From assembly GCA_013695925.1 (NCBI GenBank), contig JACCZO010000213.1, positions 1-8,726 of the forward strand: a stretch of 8,726 nucleotides of DNA, written 5' to 3'. The notes under the pieces were generated by a model that was not told the origin of the DNA, searched no databases, and saw only the letters and a program-made list of their open reading frames with translations. Shown in pieces: positions 1 through 4,721 of this stretch. The translations under genes and the position numbers were made by a program. This stretch comes from Chthoniobacterales bacterium. Its GTDB lineage: Bacteria; Verrucomicrobiota; Verrucomicrobiia; Chthoniobacterales; UBA10450. The number at the start of each line of letters is the position of its first letter. The stretch's first letter is position 1.

Positions 1-1
1 A

Positions 2-82
2 TTCGTCAGGCTATTCGCGCAGGTGCAGGTGGACGGGCGGCCGGTCTTTGTGCCCTTCCAACTCGAGGTTATGCCGAGATAA
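2..82 (+). CDS. 3' end of an unidentified gene (partial)
   Basis: The frame is open from the window edge and ends in TAA at 80-82. The 26 visible residues end in VDGRPVFVPFQLEVMPR, an alternation of hydrophobic and polar residues typical of the beta-strand end of a real protein. No domain can be named from so little. It lies just outside the tRNA 3'-end fragment at 96-123, so it is probably the chromosomal gene flanking the element. Only the C-terminus is seen, and a chance open frame of this length is possible. Confidence 0.45.
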   Translation, partial: FVRLFAQVQVDGRPVFVPFQLEVMPR

Positions 83-95
83 GGCGCAGACGAGT

Positions 96-123
96 TGGCA
101 GCGCGTACGGGGATCGAACCCGT
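96..123 (-). other. tRNA 3' end fragment, probable integration site (att)
   Basis: Read on the minus strand, 123-107 is a perfect T-arm: ACGGG, loop TTCGATC, CCCGT, with all five pairs forming and the conserved TTC in the loop. It is followed by a 7-nt acceptor strand ACGCGCT (106-100), discriminator G (99) and CCA (98-96). The sequence further upstream does not fold into a normal D-arm and anticodon arm, so this is a tRNA tail and not a full gene. Tyrosine integrases of genomic islands commonly recombine in tRNA 3' ends and leave a duplicate tail next to int; int starts at 201. With this polarity the element lies to the right and the intact tRNA should lie beyond the right edge of the window. 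The tRNA identity is not readable. Confidence 0.72.
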
Positions 124-162
124 GCACGTTTACCTCTTTCATAGGCGACGGGCAATCTTCCC

Positions 163-190
163 TCTTGCAATAACGCGCAACATCTTGCAA
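163..190 (+). promoter_or_regulatory. Direct repeats TCTTGCAA upstream of int
   Basis: TCTTGCAA occurs at 163-170 and again at 183-190, an exact repeat with a 20-bp period, about two helical turns. The second copy ends 10 bp before the integrase ATG. The TTGCAA core recurs at 2072-2077 and 2106-2111, beside the AlpA-type gene, and was otherwise noticed only once in the window (about 5912, inside the capsid gene). The repeats could be integrase arm-type or excisionase/AlpA binding sites, or an autoregulatory operator for int. The assignment is an inference. Confidence 0.35.
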
Positions 191-200
191 GGTTGGTGTC

Positions 201-1448
201 ATGAAAAGTCCTGAAAAGCTGCCGCGCCAGTTTCCGCATGCAATCAAGGTCGGAAACGCAATCGTGAAAATCTACCGAGCAAAGGCGAATGGATACGATC
301 TCTTTACCGTGGTCCACTACCGCGACGGCAAGCGAGAGCGCAAGAATTTCGGGCGATTTGCGGATGCCCGGATGCACGCGCAGGAAGTCGCGACACAAAT
401 TGCCCGCGGACGCGTCGGCGTTCTTACCCTGACGACTGCCGACCGCGACAGCTACGCCACCACACTGAGTCTTCTAAAGCCGCTCGGCCTGCCGCTTCAC
501 GCTGCAATCGAAGAATACGTTGCGGCGCGTGCACACCTTCACGGCGACTCGCTCCTCTCGGCAGTGAAAGAGCATGCGGCGCGGCGCCGAGGCGTTACTG
601 AGAAGCGCGTCACGGCAATCGTGGCGGAGTTGATTGAAGCGAAAGAAAGCGACGGCCTGAGCCGGCGCTACATCGAAACGCTGCGGAGCCACCTCAATCG
701 CTTCGCGGGCGGATTCCAAACCGGAATTGGATCCGTCACCGCCAGGCTGATCAACGAATGGCTGAAGGCGCAGAACGTGGGGCCGCGCGCGCGCAACAAC
801 ATCCGCATGTCGATCGTCACCCTTTTTCATTTCGCACGAGCGCAGGGATATTTGCCGAAAGGCACCCCGACCGAAGCAGAGGACGTGGCCAAGGCGAAAG
901 AGCGCGACGGCGCGATTGGGATTTTCACGCCGAAGCAAATGGCCACCATCATGGAAAACGCGGCCCCCGATCACGCGCTGTTTTTCGCGCTCGGCGGATT
1001 CGCGGGACTTCGGCGAGCGGAGATTGAGCGGCTCGCGTGGAACGAAATCAACTTCGAGCGCGGCCACATCGAAGTCGGGGCCGACAAGGCGAAGACCGCA
1101 ACGCGTCGATTGGTGCCCATTCAACCGAACCTCATGCAATGGCTCGCGCCGTGGCGCGGCAGTCGGGGCAGGCTTTTCTCGAGTCGTCGGTTGGCAGACT
1201 ATGCGATTGCGGCCGTCAAGGCGACGGGCCAGGAATGGCCGGACAACGCGCTCCGGCACAGCTATGCGACGTATCGGCTGGCGCTGATTGCGGACGCGCC
1301 GCGGGTCGCCTTGGAGATGGGAAACAGCGTCGGAAAGCTCATGACAAATTACCGCGAGCTTGCCGATGAACGGGATGGAACAGCGTGGTTTCGTATCGTC
1401 CGGGCGCGTGCGTCGAACGTCGTTTCGATCTCGACGGAGGCCGCATGA
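201..1448 (+). CDS. int: Tyrosine recombinase (site-specific integrase)
   Basis: This 415-aa integrase would catalyse insertion and excision of the element, most likely at the tRNA 3' end found at 96-123. The N-terminal 70 residues resemble an arm-binding domain. A SAM-like core-binding domain spans about 100-225 (SRRYIETLRSHLNRF, RNNIRMSIVTLFHFARAQGYL), and the catalytic domain spans about 240-390. Visible active-site residues are R271 in GLRRAEIERL, a lysine near 296-298 (GADKAKTATRR), R352-H353 in NALRHSYATY, and the tyrosine nucleophile Y384 in MTNYREL. Two usually histidine positions are asparagine (N349 before R352, and N375 in MGNS). I believe a subfamily shares this, so it need not mean inactivity. 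The ATG at 201 follows an AAGG about 8 nt upstream. Its 3' end overlaps the convergent minus-strand gene. Confidence 0.93.
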   Translation: MKSPEKLPRQFPHAIKVGNAIVKIYRAKANGYDLFTVVHYRDGKRERKNFGRFADARMHAQEVATQIARGRVGVLTLTTADRDSYATTLSLLKPLGLPLHAAIEEYVAARAHLHGDSLLSAVKEHAARRRGVTEKRVTAIVAELIEAKESDGLSRRYIETLRSHLNRFAGGFQTGIGSVTARLINEWLKAQNVGPRARNNIRMSIVTLFHFARAQGYLPKGTPTEAEDVAKAKERDGAIGIFTPKQMATIMENAAPDHALFFALGGFAGLRRAEIERLAWNEINFERGHIEVGADKAKTATRRLVPIQPNLMQWLAPWRGSRGRLFSSRRLADYAIAAVKATGQEWPDNALRHSYATYRLALIADAPRVALEMGNSVGKLMTNYRELADERDGTAWFRIVRARASNVVSISTEAA

Positions 1449-1968
1449 AGGGTGTCGCGGACGACGTATTCCCCTTGTGTGCAATTGAGCCAATCGAGGC
1501 GACGGCAAGCTGATAATCGTCGTGGCGGCGCCAATAAGAAACCATTCGGCGCGAGATCGGAAAAATCCTCGACGGACATTCGTTACCAGTAGATGAAAAG
1601 GCTAAAGGCTTGGGCGAACCTCCTGCCGCAACCTGGAGCCACGCCGCGTTGGGCTGTCGCATGAAAGCCGCGATCTCCTTTTTTGTGAGGGCCGGATACT
1701 CTGCCTTCAACCGCGTCGCGATGCCTGCGCCGTCTTCGTTTCTGGTTCGTACCCCAAGGCGAAGCGCCTCGGCGCACGCGATCGCAACGAGAGAAGCGGG
1801 ATAACTCCAACCGCGGATTCTTTCGAAGATCGCGCGGACTTCTGGGCGCTTACGGCGTTCGCAAATCTCTTGGCGCACCATTTCATAATCGACTCCGATA
1901 CTGGCTCGCCGATCTGCGATCAATGCCGCGACGAGGACAAGCAGGAACTCTTCGCGCGCCCAGGCCAT
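1339..1968 (-). CDS. Hypothetical protein, divergent from the AlpA-type gene
   Basis: A 209-aa protein with no recognised family. The first ~105 residues look like a genuine compact helical protein (MAWAREEFLLVLVAALIAD, EMVRQEICERRKRPEVRAIFERIRGW, YPALTKKEIAAFM); the opening segment is hydrophobic but too short and broken to call a signal peptide. The C-terminal third is richer in S, R, P and H and runs antisense across the last 110 bp of the integrase gene, so it may be an extension past a lost stop or a frameshift. ATG at 1968 was chosen because AGGAGG lies 10 nt upstream (1979-1984). It is transcribed divergently from the HTH gene at 2100, sharing a ~130-bp control region, a position often held by a regulator in phages and islands. 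No DNA-binding motif is clear. Confidence 0.55.
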   Translation of the reverse strand: MAWAREEFLLVLVAALIADRRASIGVDYEMVRQEICERRKRPEVRAIFERIRGWSYPASLVAIACAEALRLGVRTRNEDGAGIATRLKAEYPALTKKEIAAFMRQPNAAWLQVAAGGSPKPLAFSSTGNECPSRIFPISRRMVSYWRRHDDYQLAVASIGSIAHKGNTSSATPFMRPPSRSKRRSTHAPGRYETTLFHPVHRQARGNLS

Positions 1969-2069
1969 CTCATGGCGCCCTCCTAGCTGCCGGCAATTCC
2001 GCTTGGCGCGCGGCAATGCACAGCGACCCGTACCTGTTCGGCGGCGGTAGAGAGTTGAACGATGAGGCA

Positions 2070-2085
2070 TGTTGCAAATGTAACA
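2070..2085. promoter_or_regulatory. Operator-like dyad in the divergent control region
   Basis: TGTTGCAAATGTAACA is a near-perfect inverted repeat: seven-base arms around AA with one non-matching position. It contains one TTGCAA copy and lies 15 bp before the HTH gene start at 2100, between that gene and the minus-strand gene starting at 1968. A nearby direct repeat ATTGCA (2095-2100 and 2105-2110) adds further copies of the core. A dimeric repressor or the AlpA-type protein itself is the likely ligand. A weak -35-like TTGAAC lies at 2055-2060, but no convincing -10 was found. Confidence 0.4.
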
Positions 2086-2099
2086 ATGCGACTCATTGC

Positions 2100-2294
2100 A
2101 TGAGATTGCAACCAAACACGGACGAGGACTTGCTAGACAGGGCGGAGGCAGCGAAGCGGCTGTGCATTTCGCAGCGCACCCTAGACAGTAGAACCAAGGA
2201 TGGAATAATCCCATGCGTTAGGCTGGGAAAGCTGGTTCGCTACATTCCAGCGGATCTTCAAAAGCTCATCGAAGATCACCGGATCGGCGCCTGA
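2100..2294 (+). CDS. AlpA/excisionase-type HTH protein
   Basis: A 64-aa DNA-binding protein of the MerR-like winged-helix excisionase class. The helix-turn-helix spans about residues 11-33 (LLDRAEAAKRLCISQRTLDS), followed by the usual wing GIIPCVRLGKLVRYIPADLQKLI, a pattern typical of HTH_17/AlpA proteins. Such proteins direct integrase toward excision and can activate or repress element promoters; in Gram-negative PICI-type islands AlpA sits directly upstream of the replication gene, as here. The frame stays open upstream to 1923, but ATG at 2100 was preferred because the conserved domain starts just after it and the upstream codons do not look like protein. Its Shine-Dalgarno is weak. Only five bases separate it from the next gene, so the two are probably co-transcribed. 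Confidence 0.82.
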   Translation: MRLQPNTDEDLLDRAEAAKRLCISQRTLDSRTKDGIIPCVRLGKLVRYIPADLQKLIEDHRIGA

Positions 2295-2299
2295 ATAAA

Positions 2300-3058
2300 A
2301 TGCCCGGTCGCTACATCCGTGAGGGTATTCTGACCAGCGAGCGCGTGGATGAGCTCTCGTGTGGCGGTGAAATCTTTTTCCGCCGGCTGATGTCAGTGGC
2401 GGATGATTACGGACGCTACGACCGTAACCTTTCGCTCCTCAGGGCTCACCTCTTCCCGCTCAAGATCGACTCAGTAACAGCAGCGGAAATCCAGACCTGG
2501 CTCGAAGAGTGCGAGGCCGCCCACCTGATCGAATCCTTTACGGATGCTAGCGGCAAGGCCGCGGTCGAGATCCTGCATTTCGAGCAACGCAAAAGAGCGC
2601 CTAGCAAGTACCCGCGAGACAACGATGCCCGACAAGCGTCAGACATTGAGCGGACAGACGACGGACAGATGCACTCGAGTACGAGACCGAGACCGAGTAC
2701 GAGACCGAATGCGAGAACGAGTACCGAGAACGGAGAAGATGAGGCCGATGCCGACAATCCCATAATTGCGGGCGTCTCACTGCGCGACGCAGTTGAATCG
2801 CGAATACAGACTAATCGGTCGGGGGAATTCGTTTTTGATAGATCGGATTTAATCGGCTCGGTCAAGTCGTTTGTAGATACCGGAGAATGGCAGCGCAACG
2901 CTGGGATGTGGAGGAAGCGCGCAAAGTTCGACAAAGCCGCACTCGCCAATGCGCTGGAAGATTTCGCGGCCAGAACTCCGGACGAGAGAAGCAAGATTAA
3001 GGACCGCGCCAGGTGGCTAACTCACAGATTCGGGCAATGCAAGAAAGAGCTACCGTGA
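2300..3058 (+). CDS. Phage-type replication initiation protein (putative)
   Basis: A 252-aa protein with the layout of phage replication (O-like or DnaD-like) proteins. The N-terminal part (about 1-95) begins MPGRYIREGILTSERVDEL and continues with FFRRLMSVADDYGRYDRN and a predicted winged-helix stretch ending HLIESF; I recall openings of this kind in phage replisome organisers. A charged low-complexity linker (about 118-155, rich in R, P, S, T, then E and D) follows. The C-terminal domain (about 160-252) includes DLIGSVKSFVDTGEWQRNAGMWRKRAKFD and a basic helical end. No helicase, primase or catalytic motif is seen, so the role is inferred from shape and from its place after the AlpA-type gene. 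It ends in a GTGA overlap with the next gene. Near-repeats in the linker coding DNA could be an origin. Confidence 0.55.
   Translation: MPGRYIREGILTSERVDELSCGGEIFFRRLMSVADDYGRYDRNLSLLRAHLFPLKIDSVTAAEIQTWLEECEAAHLIESFTDASGKAAVEILHFEQRKRAPSKYPRDNDARQASDIERTDDGQMHSSTRPRPSTRPNARTSTENGEDEADADNPIIAGVSLRDAVESRIQTNRSGEFVFDRSDLIGSVKSFVDTGEWQRNAGMWRKRAKFDKAALANALEDFAARTPDERSKIKDRARWLTHRFGQCKKELP
2676..2708 (+). repeat. Direct repeats inside the rep gene linker, possible origin
   Basis: CGAGTACGAGACCGA occurs at 2676-2690 and exactly again at 2694-2708, an 18-bp period, and looser copies of GAGAAC/GAGTACCGAGAAC continue to about 2733. The repeats encode the STRPRPSTRP linker between the two halves of the replication-like protein. 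Lambda carries its origin iterons within the linker-coding part of gene O, so an origin here is plausible. Simple slippage in a low-complexity linker would give the same pattern. Confidence 0.4.
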
Positions 3059-3267
3059 CACCCGAACCGCACCGCGTATACCGTCACCCCGAGGCCCGCG
3101 TCTGGATGCTAGAGAGCCCGCATTGCCAGATCAGGCGAATCTTCCGCACGCTCGACCAGGCCCAAGCTATCGCACGCAAGGAAGCACCGGCCGGCGGCAC
3201 TCTTCTCATCTTCGAGAGTGAAGGAATGCGCCGCGTCGATTGGCAAAACCAGGAAGGCCCGCAATGA
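3055..3267 (+). CDS. Small DUF2188-like protein
   Basis: A 70-aa protein whose core (VYRHPEARVWMLESPHCQ, then TLDQAQAIARKEAPAGGTLLIFESEGMRRVDW) follows the DUF2188 pattern: a strand with a W, a short helix with AxAIARKEA, and a closing strand with a turn. DUF2188 proteins are small, of unknown function, and often occur in phages and mobile elements. GTG at 3055 overlaps the TGA of the upstream gene as GTGA, with an A/G-rich AAGAAAGAG about 5 nt before it. In-frame alternatives are ATG at 3037 and GTG at 3013, giving up to 84 aa. The gene ends in an ATGA overlap with the next one, so translation is probably coupled along the operon. The family call is from memory. Confidence 0.6.
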   Translation: MTPEPHRVYRHPEARVWMLESPHCQIRRIFRTLDQAQAIARKEAPAGGTLLIFESEGMRRVDWQNQEGPQ

Positions 3268-3710
3268 ATCACCTGGACGCCGAACCGCGCACGCACGGCA
3301 AGAAGAAAAAGCGGACCTTCACCGCCGAGCAGTGGGAACGAAGGCTCCGATATGAGCGATCGTGGCGAGAGCGCAACCGAGACAAGCTTAGGACATATCG
3401 CGAGCGTGCGGCCGCAAGGATGACGCCGGAACAACGCGAGCTCGCACGCGAACGCAAGCGGCGCCCGCGCACGCCGGAACAAAAGGAGCGCGCTAACGCT
3501 CGAGAACGATTCCGACGGCAGCTCGATCCTGAACGCTTCCGCTCTTTTCATCGGGCTTATGGAGCCGCACAAGTAAGCCGCAACCTTTGTCGGCGCTGCG
3601 CAAGGCCGGCTGCACCACAGCGAACGCGTTGCGCCTGGCATTTAGGATACGCGGCAGGGTTTAAAGCTGCGAAGACGGACGCGCTCAACGTCGATGAACA
3701 CCTGCCATGA
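3264..3710 (+). CDS. Basic protein with a C-terminal zinc-finger-like motif
   Basis: A 148-aa, strongly basic protein. Residues about 10-90 are almost entirely charged helix (AEQWERRLRYERSWRERNRD, TPEQRELARERKRRPRTPEQ, a near-repeat of TPEQxE), compatible with a coiled coil or a nucleic-acid-binding tail. The C-terminal part holds C-x2-C, then after nine residues C-x2-H (LCRRCARPAAPQRTRCAWHL), a probable single zinc site of a type often seen in small phage proteins. No HNH or other catalytic signature is present. ATG at 3264 is chosen for the ATGA overlap with the upstream stop and AGGAAGG about 6 nt before it; an in-frame TTG at 3240 exists but is less likely. Function unknown, probably nucleic-acid binding. 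Confidence 0.65.
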   Translation: MNHLDAEPRTHGKKKKRTFTAEQWERRLRYERSWRERNRDKLRTYRERAAARMTPEQRELARERKRRPRTPEQKERANARERFRRQLDPERFRSFHRAYGAAQVSRNLCRRCARPAAPQRTRCAWHLGYAAGFKAAKTDALNVDEHLP

Positions 3711-3766
3711 CTCCGCCTTCTACCTCTTACGCGCTTTACGGGTCCCTTTTCGATTTGAAAAATTAA
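3707..3766 (+). CDS. Possible 19-aa micro-ORF after an ATGA overlap
   Basis: ATG at 3707 overlaps the TGA of the zinc-finger gene as ATGA and opens a 19-codon frame (MTPPSTSYALYGSLFDLKN) that ends in TAA. It would be the third 4-nt overlap in a row in this operon. The peptide resembles nothing I know, and the start may be coincidental, because the overlapped bases are fixed by the upstream stop. It may be a leader peptide or noise. Confidence 0.2.
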   Translation: MTPPSTSYALYGSLFDLKN

Positions 3767-3831
3767 GCAGGTTCCGATGATCCCGTTGGGCTCCTAGTCG
3801 CGAGGTGACGCCGCACTACGCCACAACATCT

Positions 3832-4032
3832 ATGAAAACCGCCCAATACGACTCCCACTTTCACACGATCCACGAGCAGCTCGTAATTGCCGAAATAAAG
3901 GTAAAGGCGCGGCGCCATGAACTGCGACTGCTCCGCGCTGCAAAGCGTAAAGGACTACTGCCCGACGTAACGACGGTGTGCCGCCGTATCATGGCGGCTA
4001 CAATAGACAAGGCTTGTCGCGATGCCGGATAA
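3832..4032 (+). CDS. Small helical hypothetical protein
   Basis: A 66-aa protein of unknown function. Residues about 14-50 (HEQLVIAEIKVKARRHELRLLRAAKRKGLL) form a likely long amphipathic, basic helix, and a second helix follows (VCRRIMAATIDKACRDAG). No family is recognised. ATG at 3832 is chosen over an in-frame GTG at 3805, although neither has a strong ribosome site. Its 3' end overlaps the small terminase gene by 11 bases, which supports a real, co-translated gene and a role in replication control or packaging; that role is inferred from position only. Confidence 0.5.
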   Translation: MKTAQYDSHFHTIHEQLVIAEIKVKARRHELRLLRAAKRKGLLPDVTTVCRRIMAATIDKACRDAG

Positions 4033-4438
4033 GCTATCGGCGTCGCAGTTGGCGCGCATCTGCAAGCTGGACCGTCGCACAGTGTCCAACCGACTCGCGA
4101 ACGTTCCGAACATCCCTGGGCCTAAAGGCGCGCATCTCTACGCCCTTGTGGACGCTCTCCCGGCGCTCTGCCGGCGCGATACAGCCGAAGAGGAGACGAG
4201 TCGGGAACGCTTGATGCGTGCGCAGGCGGACATTGCCGAGCATCAACTCCTGGAGCGCCAGCGCCTGCTCTTCCCGAGGGAACTGGTGATGCGAACTCAG
4301 GGCGCAGTGTTTGCCGCGATTCGCGCGCGGATCTTGGGCTCGCATCTGAACGACGACGAGAAACACGACATCTTCACCGAACTGCACAAGGACGTGATCG
4401 CGGCATGTGACGCCGAACTCGCGCACGATGATAACTGA
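4022..4438 (+). CDS. terS: Small terminase subunit, Nu1-like
   Basis: A 138-aa protein with the layout of phage DNA-packaging Nu1-type small terminases. The N-terminal winged HTH (about 4-30: KLSASQLARICKLDRRTVSNRL) would recognise the packaging site. A helical oligomerisation region follows (about 58-110: RERLMRAQADIAEHQLLERQ, RLLFPRELVMRTQGAVFAAI); the pattern of acidic/basic helix then LFPRELV is characteristic of the family. The protein is shorter than lambda Nu1 (181 aa) but within the usual range. It overlaps the upstream gene by 11 bases, with AAGG about 9 nt before the ATG. In phage genomes the large terminase would follow; here it does not, so either the element depends on a helper's TerL or that gene was lost. 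Confidence 0.75.
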   Translation: MPDKLSASQLARICKLDRRTVSNRLANVPNIPGPKGAHLYALVDALPALCRRDTAEEETSRERLMRAQADIAEHQLLERQRLLFPRELVMRTQGAVFAAIRARILGSHLNDDEKHDIFTELHKDVIAACDAELAHDDN

Positions 4439-4453
4439 GGAGCGAGAAAATTA

Positions 4454-4582
4454 ATGAGCCAGTCGTTCACCCCCGACTGGCTGAAGTCAGTTGACACGGC
4501 AGCCCTAATTGAAGCAGCACGCGAGTTAATCGAGTGCCGCCCCGACGAAAGCCCGATGCAGGGTCGCAGGCGAGGGAGGTAA
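4454..4582 (+). CDS. Short ORF after terS, possibly a broken gene start
   Basis: A 42-aa frame starting MSQSFTPDWLKSVDTAALIEAARELIECRPDES, a convincing protein N-terminus with an amphipathic helix, which turns into QGRRRGR and a stop. GAGGAGCGAG lies upstream, with the distance to ATG somewhat long. It begins 15 bases after the small terminase stop, where a large terminase or portal would normally start. The abrupt change in character at about residue 34 suggests it is the beginning of a longer gene interrupted by deletion or frameshift. The two other frames carry protein-like segments downstream, up to the capsid gene. Alternatively it is a genuine small gene. Confidence 0.45.
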   Translation: MSQSFTPDWLKSVDTAALIEAARELIECRPDESPMQGRRRGR

Positions 4583-4721
4583 CGGATCGAGAGACAAGTA
4601 GTGCGAATCGCAGAAGCAGAGTCCACGCGGCGCCGCGGACGAAGCAGATGCAGCGAAGCAGTCACCGGCATTCCGTGCCGCAATCGACTCGCTGCAGTTC
4701 CAATCGATTCCCGCAGACCAC
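4583..4721 (+). pseudogene. Frame-broken stretch leading into the capsid gene
   Basis: The frame of the capsid fusion stays open back to 4602 (after a TAG at 4599-4601) and encodes protein-like sequence (ADEADAAKQSPAFRAAIDSL, then QFQSIPADHLKPTT) with no ATG, GTG or ribosome site. A second frame is open from 4534 to the TGA at 4723-4725. So the stretch between 4582 and 4722 carries coding-like sequence that no single intact gene explains. It may be the decayed N-terminus of the capsid fusion or the tail of a deleted portal or terminase gene. A sequencing indel is an equal alternative. Confidence 0.4.

Noticed and set aside
96..180. A complete functional tRNA gene on the minus strand
   Set aside because: The T-arm and acceptor are good but no canonical D-arm or 5-bp anticodon stem forms at the right spacing, so only a 3' fragment is annotated.
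474..1508. Long minus-strand open frame (344 codons) opposite the integrase
   Set aside because: It is antisense to a clear tyrosine recombinase with catalytic residues; composition rich in R, P and H is typical of a shadow of a GC-rich gene.
2446..2994. Minus-strand open frame (182 codons) opposite the replication-like gene
   Set aside because: Its Ser/Leu/Ala-rich sequence is the complement of the linker repeats and charged helices of the plus-strand gene, with no domain of its own.
3084..3641. Minus-strand open frame (185 codons)
   Set aside because: It runs across two plus-strand genes linked by an ATGA overlap and shows no recognisable protein features.
3755..3781. Possible sigma-70-like promoter (TTGAAA with GATGAT) before the 3832 gene
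   Set aside because: Spacing of 15 and a poor -10 make it no better than chance.
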